A stretch of DNA of 31,315 nucleotides from the NCBI GenBank assembly GCA_041623895.1, contig JBFJVZ010000028.1, positions 1 through 31,315 of the forward strand, given 5' to 3'. This stretch comes from JBFJVZ01 sp041623895 (lineage in GTDB: Bacteria > Planctomycetota > Planctomycetia > Pirellulales > Pirellulaceae). The notes under the pieces were generated by a model. The model ran no database searches and was not told the origin of the DNA. It saw nothing but the letters and a program-made list of their open reading frames with translations. Shown here one piece after another: positions 8,381 to 16,457 of this stretch (the stretch's first letter is position 1; each line of letters opens with the position of its first letter). The translations under genes and the position numbers were made by a program.

Positions 8381-8832
8381 TTTCGTCTCTCAACCGATAG
8401 AGATTGGTCTGCGCTGCCACCGGATAGGTGCACACGTGTTCTTACAATAGTGGGGCCCGCCTGGAATGTCAAAAGGCATGATTTAGGATAACTGGAACGA
8501 TTCCGGAATGTTTGTTGTACGTTTGATCACAGACCCGGGGAAATGGATCGGCAGGTTACCCGAAAGGGGCAAAAAGACGAGAGAAAACTGGCTTTAGAGA
8601 CGATTTGGGACGCTCTCGTCCGCCCGCCGGCCACAATCGTTCACGCCTGTTCAGGTCCTGGGAACTGAGTTCCGGGCTTCATCGGTGCTTCGTCCGTGAG
8701 CACTTGCACCGATCGCGAACTTCGCTAATTTCCAATCCACGCACAGTCCTCCCTGGCCTGCTGAGTCGAACATCCCCCGTTTGCCGGCGTTTGGAAAAGG
8801 AGAGAGAATGATGTCGGTCATTCGATGAAGCA
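8381..8832. other. intergenic region between divergent genes, with inverted repeats
   Basis: About 450 bases with no convincing gene; the short frames here are rich in Arg and Ser and look like noise. It should hold promoters for the secreted protein (minus) and the small lipoprotein (plus). It contains an 8-base inverted repeat GACGAGAG/CTCTCGTC (8576-8583 and 8613-8620), the short palindrome GGAACTGAGTTCC near 8660-8672, and the repeat at 8681-8713 listed separately. I see no clear -35/-10 pair. Confidence 0.6.
8681..8713 (+). promoter_or_regulatory. inverted repeat with two mutually exclusive pairings
   Basis: ATCGGTGC at 8681-8688 pairs perfectly with GCACCGAT at 8706-8713. GTGCT at 8685-8689 can instead pair with AGCAC at 8699-8703. 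The two helices share bases, so they exclude each other. It lies about 120 bases before the lipoprotein start and could be a leader structure or an operator; chance is not excluded. Confidence 0.35.
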
Positions 8833-9066
8833 ATGAAATCAGTACTGACAATCTCGCTTGTCCTCTCATCTTTGCTCGTTGTTTCATGCGACAGAGCGGA
8901 GCCCCCGCTGCAATCCGACTCATTTACGCTTACCGAAGAAGTGCAAGATATCGTCAAGTTTTCCGAGTTTGCCGGTCGGCACGCGTATGGAGAAGAAGTT
9001 TCCCTATTCACCTTCGAGGATCCCTCCGCAGCAGGGCGAGAAGGCGTGGTCCTTACCGTGCGATGA
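8833..9066 (+). CDS. small lipoprotein of unknown function
   Basis: A 77-residue protein: MKSVLTISLVLSSLLVVSC is a typical lipoprotein signal, with lipobox LVVSC and Cys19 as the expected lipidation site. The mature part (about 58 residues) is acidic with no family I recognise. Ser20 is missing; Asp20 follows the Cys, which in enterobacteria would favour retention in the inner membrane, though that rule may not hold here. It is followed after 18 bases by another small gene on the same strand, so the two are likely cotranscribed. Support is the signal peptide and the context only. Confidence 0.6.
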   Translation: MKSVLTISLVLSSLLVVSCDRAEPPLQSDSFTLTEEVQDIVKFSEFAGRHAYGEEVSLFTFEDPSAAGREGVVLTVR

Positions 9067-9084
9067 AAGCCTGGATGAAATGAA

Positions 9085-9492
9085 ATGAGTCAAGACGCAA
9101 CCGGTTATCGCGCGCTCCCTGAGATGGTCGATCATCCGTCGGTCGCACGACAACTGACCGAACAAGAAGTCGCCGCGATGAACACCGTCGAAATGGAATC
9201 AGCCCCGCCACAATGCGACGGGCATCTTGGTACAGCCATACTGCACTTTGAAGGTGGCTACATTGTGCACGTACGGCTACAAAACCATCCTGATGTTCGT
9301 GTCGTTATTCCATGTACTGTCACGCCTAAAGTTGGCATGGATATGATTGATGGCATGTTCGCGCAGGACGCCGAAGAGTTCGTCTTGCAACAATTCCTAG
9401 GCCAACCGACGGATCGCTTGGCTGTTTTTGGGCCACACACACAGGTTCCGATCAGGACATACTTGCAATCACGGGGAATACAGACTGGCTGA
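9085..9492 (+). CDS. small hypothetical protein
   Basis: A 135-residue protein I do not recognise. It has no signal peptide or membrane helix. The middle (about 48-85), TAILHFEGGYIVHVRL followed by VRVVIPCTVTP, suggests a small beta-rich domain. The start is an ATG 18 bases after the lipoprotein stop, without a strong ribosome site. Amino acid composition is balanced and the frame is long compared with the noise around it, which supports a real gene. It is convergent with the MBL-fold gene, separated by about 195 bases. Confidence 0.55.
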   Translation: MSQDATGYRALPEMVDHPSVARQLTEQEVAAMNTVEMESAPPQCDGHLGTAILHFEGGYIVHVRLQNHPDVRVVIPCTVTPKVGMDMIDGMFAQDAEEFVLQQFLGQPTDRLAVFGPHTQVPIRTYLQSRGIQTG

Positions 9493-9687
9493 CCTGATCG
9501 GCACTGATCCTCACTAATCTGTTCGTGTGGCGACGCGGCGTGTGTCCGGATGCTCCGGCATGCGTATTTGCTGGCGATGGCCAACCTGCACGTCTTGCTC
9601 GACTTGCCGTTACTGCCAGTGCCCCGAGGTCGCACTTCAAATCGCTGGGCTGCGGCGAAATGCTGACCGACTGAATGTTGTTCAACT

Positions 9688-11001
9688 TTACTTTTCGACT
9701 TCGAGCGTATGCCAGCCGAGATCGGAAACTTTCAGTTTCTTTCGCTTATCGATCTCGTACGGCGTCGCGCAAAACTCGCTTCCTTTTTTTAATGCGGTGA
9801 CGAGTTTGCTTCTGGGAACTTCGGTTCCCCTGCTCGACTTTCCGTGAATGTTAATGCGCGAAGAAAGCAGCGAGACCAGCTCGCCGTTGTCGTTGATGTC
9901 TTTCCGCTCGGTGAACAGATTCCAGAGTGATTTGGGTGTTCCATTCAAACTGCCGTGGTGGCCGACTTTGTAGACCTTCACATCTGAGAGCAATTTTCGG
10001 TTACGTGTTGCATGTGGACCGTTCAGCACGTAATCCCAGCTCTCGATTTGGGCGTCACCCGGAAACAGCAACTTGTAACCCCAAACTTCGATCAGCAGGA
10101 TGATGCTGGTGTTATTGATCGCTCGATCCATGACTCGCGAAATTCGAAGCAGATCGGATTCGGTTGGATCTTTCATGCGATCGACAAGCCATTTTGCGGA
10201 CGAAGGTATGCTCCGTTCGAACCGTTTGGGAAACAATCTCGTTTTTCGACCTCCATTACCGAACGAACCTTCCAGCAGGCTCCAGTAGTTGGCCAGATGC
10301 CAATATTCATCTTCGTTTCTGGAGACCTGACGTTTGACTTTGCTCCATTGATCGACCGTGGGAGGACCAAGCACGTGAAATCGAACACCGCGAAACATCG
10401 CGTTCAGGCCGGTCTTGCTGCCGTAGTGCAAATACTCCGTCTGGCCGTTGGGTTTAGCCATGTTGAGTAGATTGACGAGCGCCGACTTGTTGGAAATATT
10501 GATTTCACTTAGATCCTCAAGTTCCACCGCAGTTGCGGACCGCCGACTTCCTTTCGGCTTCATTTTGGCCACCACAGACGCCCGGTCAGCAAGTCGCTGC
10601 ATCGTCCTGAGTGTCGAGACAAACGACAGTTTTCCGTCGCCTTCCACGGGCCCTGTGGCTTTCGCGTCAAGCACGGGGTCTTCGGTCCAGGTCAAACTCA
10701 CGAGATCCGGCTTCAGCCCGGCAATGATACCGCCCGAATCTGGGTTAGCGGAATCGTTATCGGTTTTGAAACCGCTGAGGTGATCCTTGTGGCGGTGAGA
10801 AGCCACGACCGCGTCAATCTTGTGACCGCACTGTTTCTGGATATCCGCGGCAACCGCTTTCATGTAATCGGCGGATGCGCGTGTGCTTCCAAAGTCAATC
10901 AGCAAATGGCGGTCGACGGTGTCATAGTGGAACGTCAACAAGAAGCAATCGCCAAAGCCGACGTCGTACATCTTGACGGTCAGTTTATTGGGTTCGGCCA
11001 T
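9688..11001 (-). CDS. ComEC-like metallo-beta-lactamase-fold hydrolase
   Basis: A 437-residue protein with the MBL fold: YDVGFGDCFLL near residue 12, LLIDFGS near 33, metal motif SHRHKDHLSGF (His69, His71, Asp73, His74), then LLFPGDAQIESW and VGHHGSLNGTP. The last two match the ComEC/Rec2-type MBL domain, whose relatives are nucleases or phosphodiesterases. There are no membrane helices, so this is a stand-alone cytoplasmic enzyme. A long insert (about 85-240, rich in charged residues) separates the first metal motif from the later ones. Its ATG overlaps the stop of the metallopeptidase gene by one base (TAATG), so the two are translationally coupled. Substrate unknown; nucleic acid or nucleotide hydrolysis is the family-based guess. 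Confidence 0.88.
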   Translation of the reverse strand: MAEPNKLTVKMYDVGFGDCFLLTFHYDTVDRHLLIDFGSTRASADYMKAVAADIQKQCGHKIDAVVASHRHKDHLSGFKTDNDSANPDSGGIIAGLKPDLVSLTWTEDPVLDAKATGPVEGDGKLSFVSTLRTMQRLADRASVVAKMKPKGSRRSATAVELEDLSEINISNKSALVNLLNMAKPNGQTEYLHYGSKTGLNAMFRGVRFHVLGPPTVDQWSKVKRQVSRNEDEYWHLANYWSLLEGSFGNGGRKTRLFPKRFERSIPSSAKWLVDRMKDPTESDLLRISRVMDRAINNTSIILLIEVWGYKLLFPGDAQIESWDYVLNGPHATRNRKLLSDVKVYKVGHHGSLNGTPKSLWNLFTERKDINDNGELVSLLSSRINIHGKSSRGTEVPRSKLVTALKKGSEFCATPYEIDKRKKLKVSDLGWHTLEVEK

Positions 11002-12785
11002 TAGATCCAGGCCTCGTTGCTCGTGTTATCTGCCCAATTGAGACGTAAAGAGCGAAGCCGATGAACTTCGGCAAATCCCCGTGCCATTGCGTGCCGCTGG
11101 TCGCGAAAGAAACCGCGTTCCCACAAATACTGCAGCCGTTCTGATTGCTCTTCACCGTCGACTGGAGTTGCGATGTCGAATTTGAGTCGGCCGTATTGAT
11201 TGAACACCAGTGTTCCGCCGCCATGCAGAGTAACGCGAGTCGATGGGCTCATTGGATTCAAGTCGCCGCCGGGACGTTCGACATCCTTGAATCTTGATCC
11301 CAGTTCCCGAGCCGCGATGTCGGCGATCTGCACGTACTGCACAACGGTTTCGCGTAGCGGGAATCCTTCCGGCGAGATTCGCAAACACGGTCGCACATCC
11401 ATGACTCGCGTGTAGACGTCATCGCGAATCCCCAATTCATTCCGGTTTTCCCAGAGGAAACGATACACCTCCTGAAAATCCGACTGAAACGAACCAAAGT
11501 GCGTTCTGCCGTAATTCAGCTTGCGGCCAGACCCAATCAAAGTTTGCCAGGTACCCGGTTCGCCTTTGTTCTGGTTGACACGCGGCTCAATCCCAAACTC
11601 GGCGAAGCTGTGGATCAGTTCGCGACGGTAGCCATAGGAAGTGTCATCGCCAACCAACTCGGCATCGGACGTCAACAAGCCGCTCAGGTAATCACCGAAC
11701 GTGATGTGTACCGGCACACAGTAATCCAATGCACGAATGACGATCGTCATCAAGTGGTCGGCTGTTTTGGCAGCTTCTTCGATCACACGTTCACGAAAAT
11801 AGAGGCCGGATCCGCTGGCATCCAAAGACCGAACACGATTATCGAAAACGCGGATGAACGAATTAAGGACTGCTGCGACTAATAATTCACCTCTGCGGTG
11901 AGGCTCCTCGAATTCAGCCGATTTGCGATAGTGTTTGGCCGGCTTGATCAGCAGCGACTGTCGTAGCGGCTCACCACGGACGGTCTTGATCTCGTCTCCG
12001 AATTGTTCCGCTAACCCCAACAGCAGTGATCGCCTCATTGCATCAATCGAAACGTCTTTGGCTGTGAACGTCCGCTTGCTCTTCTTCCGCTTCGGCTTGG
12101 CGGTATGCTTTTCGATCAGCTGCTCGACAACATCAGGCAAAGCAAACATCGAAAGCAGGGCGACAATATCCGAGAATGCTTCGTGAAACGCGGCCTGATC
12201 GGGTGAGGACGGATAGAAATACCGACTTTGCAGTCCGTCCAAAATCGCATGTGTCGTCTCATGGGCAACAATGTCGTGGGATAAACATGTAAATACTTTG
12301 CCCGCACCATCCCTGGTGCCGAAGTAACCGAATTGAAGCGACTCCGTATTTCTGTCGTAGTAGGCGTTCGCATCTTCAAACGCGTGTGGGGCTATCTTCA
12401 ATTGGTGCGAGTCGAATGCCCAGCCAACCCTGTGTCCGAATGCGAATTCAAAACGAGCCAGGATTCGCATTGCAATCGCATAGACGTTTTGAGCATGAAA
12501 TCTGGGGTCGTTCAGTAGCCGGCTGCTGACTTTCTTGCCGGCATAAGGATCAACGTACCTGTCTGTCTTTTCATACTCCCAGCGCGAATAGAATTTTTGG
12601 TTGGATGCGTCATAATCGACGACCTGAAAGCGATAGCCCCAGGGGCCAGGTGCGAGAGTCTCTGCGGGAACCGAAATCTGCGTCGTCAGTATGTTTCCAT
12701 CAGCACCGTGTACCGCAGGGTCTTGTGCGATGATGGTAAAGGGGCGCTCCGCAGCATTGAGCGGAACATCTTTTACAGCTTTCAT
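11001..12785 (-). CDS. cytoplasmic M4-like (gluzincin) zinc metallopeptidase
   Basis: A 594-residue protein with the zinc-peptidase signature IVAHETTHAILDGL (His175, Glu176, His179) and, 23 residues later, FHEAFSDIVALL, where Glu202 sits as the third zinc ligand. This is the thermolysin/M4 (gluzincin) pattern of HExxH plus ExxxD. Unlike secreted thermolysins there is no signal peptide or propeptide. The N-terminus (about 1-80) is a beta-rich domain ending in GPWGYRFQVVDYDAS. After the active site come a Lys-rich segment (about 226-240) and a long alpha-helical C-terminal part, so the protein is much larger than the catalytic core. The ATG is preceded by GGGGTG. It is the first gene of a coupled pair with the MBL-fold hydrolase. 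Target protein unknown. Confidence 0.85.
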   Translation of the reverse strand: MKAVKDVPLNAAERPFTIIAQDPAVHGADGNILTTQISVPAETLAPGPWGYRFQVVDYDASNQKFYSRWEYEKTDRYVDPYAGKKVSSRLLNDPRFHAQNVYAIAMRILARFEFAFGHRVGWAFDSHQLKIAPHAFEDANAYYDRNTESLQFGYFGTRDGAGKVFTCLSHDIVAHETTHAILDGLQSRYFYPSSPDQAAFHEAFSDIVALLSMFALPDVVEQLIEKHTAKPKRKKSKRTFTAKDVSIDAMRRSLLLGLAEQFGDEIKTVRGEPLRQSLLIKPAKHYRKSAEFEEPHRRGELLVAAVLNSFIRVFDNRVRSLDASGSGLYFRERVIEEAAKTADHLMTIVIRALDYCVPVHITFGDYLSGLLTSDAELVGDDTSYGYRRELIHSFAEFGIEPRVNQNKGEPGTWQTLIGSGRKLNYGRTHFGSFQSDFQEVYRFLWENRNELGIRDDVYTRVMDVRPCLRISPEGFPLRETVVQYVQIADIAARELGSRFKDVERPGGDLNPMSPSTRVTLHGGGTLVFNQYGRLKFDIATPVDGEEQSERLQYLWERGFFRDQRHAMARGFAEVHRLRSLRLNWADNTSNEAWI

Positions 12786-13092
12786 TTATGCACCCCATGC
12801 GTGAAAGATTCAGGCTCTAGCGAGGTTCTCCCGGGGCTCAACAGCTACCCGAATTGCAAATCAGCCTTCGTACCCTTGATAAATCAATGAACATCCCATT
12901 TCAAGCTTTTTGTTATTGCCAAGGTGCACCATGTAAGCATGATCACTAGGGCGGAGCAGGAATGAACGACTCCATCCCCGCGAGCAGTTTCTGAATGGAT
13001 CGCAATCAAGCCCAATGTGTGCCCAATACTTGGGCCTCCGCATGGCATTGTCGGCTGCGATTGGAAAGTGGGATGTGAGCTGCGAAACGCAT
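12786..13092. other. intergenic region with no supported gene
   Basis: About 307 bases between the peroxidase stop and the metallopeptidase start. A 60-codon minus-strand frame (12861-13043) is open but resembles no family I know. There is a perfect hairpin GCCCAA-tac-TTGGGC at 13021-13035, and a further GCCCAAT copy at 13010-13016. The hairpin lacks a T tract in either direction. The promoter of the metallopeptidase pair should lie here. Confidence 0.5.
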
Positions 13093-14205
13093 CTACTGCG
13101 GGAAGACGGTGGGCGCTGTATCTTGATAACCTTCGCCGTCCAGCGCCTCCATGAACTTGACCAATTGGGTGACCTGCGTTTCGCTTAAATCCAATTGTTC
13201 AGCAAATCGTCGATCGATTTTGCGATCCAGATGCGGGTTCGGGATTCCCCCTTTGCTGTAAAGTTTCACTACCTCGCGCAGCGTCTCGATCGAGCCATCG
13301 TGCATATAGGGAGCGCGTTTGCTGACATCACGAAGCGAGGGTGTTTTGAAGGCACCTTTGTCCTTCTCATCTTTGGTGACGGCGTAACGGCCTTCGTCGG
13401 CGAAGGTCTCCGTTTCCGGATCCCAGCCGACGCCGAGATTGTGGAAGTCACTATCGGTTAAGTTCGGACCCTTGTGGCAATTGTTGCAGAAGGCATTTCC
13501 GAAAAAGAGCCGATGTCCTTTTTTGACGTCATCGGAAACAGCATCCTTTTCACCGGCCCGCCAACGATCCCAGGGCGAGTTGCCGCTCATCCGAGTACGC
13601 TCGTAGTCGGCGATCGCCTTGGTGATCCGCTCGATTGTTACTTCCGCTGTGCCGAAAGCCTCCTTGAAGTACTTGGGATAGCTTGGAATCGCGGCAATTT
13701 TTGCAACAACGACCTCGTGGTTCTTGTTGCCCATTTCGATCGGATTGATCATGGGACCACCCGCCTGATCTTCCAGCGAAGCTGCTCGGCCATCCCAAAA
13801 GAAGTTTGGCAGGGTGGCCCAGGCCTGGTTGGTGAACGACGGAGCCTTGCGGCCTCCCTTCTGTCCATCAATGCCGGTCGACACCGGTGTTGGTTCAGAG
13901 AAACCATTCTCCGGTCTGTGACAGTTTGCGCAAGCGATTGTATTGTCCGCGGAAAGACGTTTGTCAAAGAACAGCCAACGACCCAAACGGACGCGCTCGG
14001 GCGTCGGTGGATCAGCCAAGTCCGTCAGCTTGGCCGGAGGATTCTCTTCTCCGCCGATGCCCAGGGGCGGATCCGGGATTGGCACAATAGGATTGGACGC
14101 TTCCCAAGAAACGGCTTCCTGGCTGAACGCCAGGCCGCTAGAAAACAAGCCAGCGATAAAAAGCAGTGCCGCAAACCCCGACCAAATCGAACGTAGCTGT
14201 CTCAT
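13093..14205 (-). CDS. di-heme cytochrome c peroxidase (MauG/CcpA family), exported
   Basis: 370 residues with a signal peptide ending near FSSGLAFSQE, so the enzyme is periplasmic. Two haem c attachment sites are present: CANCH (92-96) and CNNCH (240-244), as in bacterial di-haem peroxidases that reduce hydrogen peroxide with electrons from small cytochromes or copper proteins. RVRLGRWLFFDKRLS before the first site, PSFTNQAW with FFWDGRA, and PYMHDGS near 310 (Met as a likely distal ligand) are all family hallmarks. Length is normal. The ATG is preceded by GGAGAG at suitable spacing. It is divergent from the small membrane protein gene, across about 390 bases. MauG-like oxidation of a partner protein is an alternative role. 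Confidence 0.93.
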   Translation of the reverse strand: MRQLRSIWSGFAALLFIAGLFSSGLAFSQEAVSWEASNPIVPIPDPPLGIGGEENPPAKLTDLADPPTPERVRLGRWLFFDKRLSADNTIACANCHRPENGFSEPTPVSTGIDGQKGGRKAPSFTNQAWATLPNFFWDGRAASLEDQAGGPMINPIEMGNKNHEVVVAKIAAIPSYPKYFKEAFGTAEVTIERITKAIADYERTRMSGNSPWDRWRAGEKDAVSDDVKKGHRLFFGNAFCNNCHKGPNLTDSDFHNLGVGWDPETETFADEGRYAVTKDEKDKGAFKTPSLRDVSKRAPYMHDGSIETLREVVKLYSKGGIPNPHLDRKIDRRFAEQLDLSETQVTQLVKFMEALDGEGYQDTAPTVFPQ

Positions 14206-14596
14206 TCTAGCTCTCCGGTTTCAAACATCATTCAACGAGTGGATCGCATGTATTCGTCCCACCACATTTGCGTCGTTGCGAAAGCTGCTCGCCGCCCTGG
14301 CCAACATACCAAGTCGCACGCCGGGTGCAAGTAAACCACGCGAGTAAAGGTAAACCACGCGACTACAGGACGAAGACAAAATCACGGCGTTCTCATTCGT
14401 GCAAGCTCGGCAGCGGCGTCGGCCTCCCCCGCGATTGCCAAGCACGTCTTGTCGAGGTGTCCGACGGAAAACTTGGCGGACAATAAACTGAATATTGCGC
14501 CTTTCTAAAACCGCATCCAGGCCTGTTAATAGAAGGCGGATTACCCAGCCACGGGCAGCAACCGGCTGCTTGCATCATCCCCGACGAGGTACTGCG
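14206..14596. other. divergent intergenic region carrying a 13-base direct repeat
   Basis: About 390 bases between the peroxidase and the DUF6868-like gene, with no convincing gene. It must hold both promoters. The only strong structure I see is the GTAAACCACGCGA repeat listed separately. No confident -35/-10 pair was found. Confidence 0.6.
14331..14362. repeat. 13-base direct repeat GTAAACCACGCGA
   Basis: Identical copies occupy 14331-14343 and 14350-14362, 19 bases start to start, with GTAAAGG overlapping the gap. It lies between the divergent peroxidase and membrane-protein genes, so it could be a regulator site or part of a dispersed genomic repeat. Confidence 0.55.
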
Positions 14597-14875
14597 ATGG
14601 CAGAATCTGAAAAAACAATTGAGCAGCTTGAAATACTAGCCAAAATCTTGCTGCGTTGCACAGTCTTTGGTTTTGTGCTGCTGCTGTTCTGGTTCGGCAT
14701 CTACATGTCTTTGGGCGACCTGGTTTACGATTTGCACGGCCAGATGTTCGGCCTTTCACAGCACGAGTTGAATTTGATTCACTACTGCGGAATGGGGTTC
14801 GTAAAGCTGTCTGTATTCGTGTTCTTCCTGTTCCCTTGGCTGGCGATCAAACTGGTGTTGCGAAATACCGCATGA
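14597..14875 (+). CDS. DUF6868-like small membrane protein
   Basis: A 92-residue protein with two hydrophobic helices: about 18-36 (CTVFGFVLLLFWFGIYMSLG) and about 66-86 (GFVKLSVFVFFLFPWLAIKL). Between them lies VYDLHGQMFGLSQHELNLIHYCGM, which matches my recollection of the DUF6868 family pattern (LHGRWF.LS...F..IHY.GM). Function is unknown. The frame is open upstream to 14495, but ATG 14597 is chosen because GAGGT lies 8 bases before it and the upstream residues are a basic, non-conserved stretch. It is convergent with the DinB-like gene. Confidence 0.82.
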   Translation: MAESEKTIEQLEILAKILLRCTVFGFVLLLFWFGIYMSLGDLVYDLHGQMFGLSQHELNLIHYCGMGFVKLSVFVFFLFPWLAIKLVLRNTA

Positions 14876-15017
14876 CGAGTGGGTCGGCGCGAACGAGAAA
14901 GCAACCTGTTGGGCAGAAGCAGCAGTTACTCTAAAAGACAATGCTCCCGTTTTCCCGCAAATAGCATTTACGCCGGTCCGGCAGCAGATCCTGCTGAGTT
15001 TTCGGGTAACCGCCAGC

Positions 15018-15035
15018 TGCGGTGACGTCACCGCA
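15018..15035. promoter_or_regulatory. perfect 18-base palindrome
   Basis: TGCGGTGACGTCACCGCA is a perfect palindrome centred on TGACGTCA. It sits between two convergent stop codons (14875 and 15044). It could be a protein-binding site or, as RNA, a stem with an ACGT loop; it is not followed by a T tract, so it is not a standard terminator. A small hairpin CAGCAG-atc-CTGCTG (14982-14996) with a short T run lies just upstream and may serve as a weak terminator. Confidence 0.5.
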
Positions 15036-15043
15036 ATTTGCAC

Positions 15044-15550
15044 TTATCCCAGTGTCGCTGGATCGCATTCAAACTCGTATTGGTCGCCCAGTTGAGTTCG
15101 CGTGAGCGCTACAATTTCCTGGGTGTGTCCCTTGAAATGGGCAACGCTGTCGAAAATCGCGGTCAGGCCAGTCGTGTCAAACCCCTGAATCGTTCGGCGC
15201 TGCAGCAGATGTTCGACCGAGACTTTGCTGAGAACCGCGGCGGCGCGTTTGAGCAAATCCTCCAGCTGATCAGTAAGATCCTGCCGCTGGAAAGGCCCTT
15301 GATCGGAAAACTCCTTTGGTCGATCGCGCGTATCCGGTTGTTTTCCGATTCCGGCGATGATCCATTGTTCGACGTTGCCGCAAAGATGTCGCACCAGATT
15401 GCCGATGCTGTTCATTCCCGGTTGAGGGCGCCAAGCAAGTTGTTCGTCATTCAACTGATTGAGGCAGTGACGAATCACGCCCGTCGCCTTTTCAAGTTGA
15501 TTCGTTGCCTCGGCAAGGTACGCCTTGGCGATCGCTTGATTCTGCGGCAT
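15044..15550 (-). CDS. DinB superfamily / DUF1572-like protein
   Basis: 168 residues from ATG 15550; a TTG 18 bases upstream (15568) is another option, and neither has a clear ribosome site. The pattern is that of the DinB four-helix bundle: NSIGNLVRHLCGNVEQW with His55, and DSVAHFKGHTQEIV with His138 and His142. These three histidines form the usual metal site. DinB-like proteins include thiol-S-transferases (bacillithiol, mycothiol) and many members without known function. No membrane or export signal. It lies upstream in the clockwise sense of no clear partner; the SapC gene ends on the same strand 76 bases before its start. Confidence 0.82.
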   Translation of the reverse strand: MPQNQAIAKAYLAEATNQLEKATGVIRHCLNQLNDEQLAWRPQPGMNSIGNLVRHLCGNVEQWIIAGIGKQPDTRDRPKEFSDQGPFQRQDLTDQLEDLLKRAAAVLSKVSVEHLLQRRTIQGFDTTGLTAIFDSVAHFKGHTQEIVALTRTQLGDQYEFECDPATLG

Positions 15551-15626
15551 GATCGCTGATTCGTTCAAATGATCGTCTCATGGTGACTGAACGCAACGAC
15601 GGTTGGGGCTCGTTGATCCCGGCCTT

Positions 15627-16370
15627 TCATTCTAGATCCGGTTGAGCCCCCGAGTGGATACCCCGCTGTAACACACGGCGGAAATTGTTCATCGAAAGCA
15701 GGTGTACGTAGGTCAGCTCCAACTGGTCCGACTTGGCAAGCTCTGACAGCTTTTCCGGGGCCAGGTCTTTAAGTTTTTGGCGGTTGACCACCATGAAACC
15801 GCCAAACGATTTCTGTTCGCCGCTGGGCAGCGTGAAGTCGGCCTTCATCGGTTCCAAGAGTTGTAGCTCGAGCAAGGTTTTGCAGTAAGCCTGTGTGTAA
15901 GTAATGTGGGTTTGATACTCTTCCAGGAATTTCAACAACCGGTTCAGATACTCGGTTCGTTCCCCGTTGTCATCGAAGAGTCTTTTGCCATGGCCATCAC
16001 GGTTGCAGGCCGCGGAATTCTCGTCCAAGCACAGCGTAAATTTCTTGTTGGTTTCGTCGCCTGTCTGTGAAAAGACAAACGGATAGCGTCGTACGAACGC
16101 AGGAACGTACTCCGTTGCCCACTTTCCGTTTTCGTCGACGTATTCGTTCTTGGTGCCTTCGACACCGAGGATCACCAGGGGCGTCACCATGGATTCGTTG
16201 CCGGCAAACACGATCGTGTATTCCGCTGCAGCGGCGGGCATTTCGACGGCCGTCAGAGGGACGGAGTTGACCTGTGCGGCGAAAGAGTAATCGATCGGCT
16301 GAATGCACAGATCCCCGTGACGTTGCGGAGATACGGCAGCCACGTTTTCGTAGAACAACATTTGGGTCAT
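15627..16370 (-). CDS. SapC family protein
   Basis: 247 residues resembling the SapC family (PF07277). The hallmark is WATEYVPAFVRRYPFVF near residues 84-100, followed by FTLCLDENS and later FGGFMVVNRQKLKDL. The name comes from a protein linked to S-layer synthesis in Campylobacter, but in most bacteria the role is unproven; many homologues lie near tryptophan-halogenase-like or TonB-receptor genes. Here no such neighbours are seen. There is no signal peptide, so it is likely cytoplasmic. The gene ends 87 bases after the larger uncharacterised gene on the same strand begins its downstream gap, so cotranscription is possible. Start is the ATG at 16370. Confidence 0.85.
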   Translation of the reverse strand: MTQMLFYENVAAVSPQRHGDLCIQPIDYSFAAQVNSVPLTAVEMPAAAAEYTIVFAGNESMVTPLVILGVEGTKNEYVDENGKWATEYVPAFVRRYPFVFSQTGDETNKKFTLCLDENSAACNRDGHGKRLFDDNGERTEYLNRLLKFLEEYQTHITYTQAYCKTLLELQLLEPMKADFTLPSGEQKSFGGFMVVNRQKLKDLAPEKLSELAKSDQLELTYVHLLSMNNFRRVLQRGIHSGAQPDLE

Positions 16371-16457
16371 GGGTTCGTCGTGCCTTTGATGGAAAATAAA
16401 TAAGAATAAAATCGAATCGATCGCGTTCAGCGATGCTGTGCGAGCTGGAATGCGTAG

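Noticed and set aside
8605..8811. 68-residue plus-strand frame before the lipoprotein
   Set aside because: TTG start, Arg/Ser-rich composition typical of chance frames, no ribosome site and no domain.
12861..13043. 60-residue minus-strand frame in the gap before the metallopeptidase
   Set aside because: Short, no recognised family, no ribosome site of note. It could be a gene remnant but I cannot support it.
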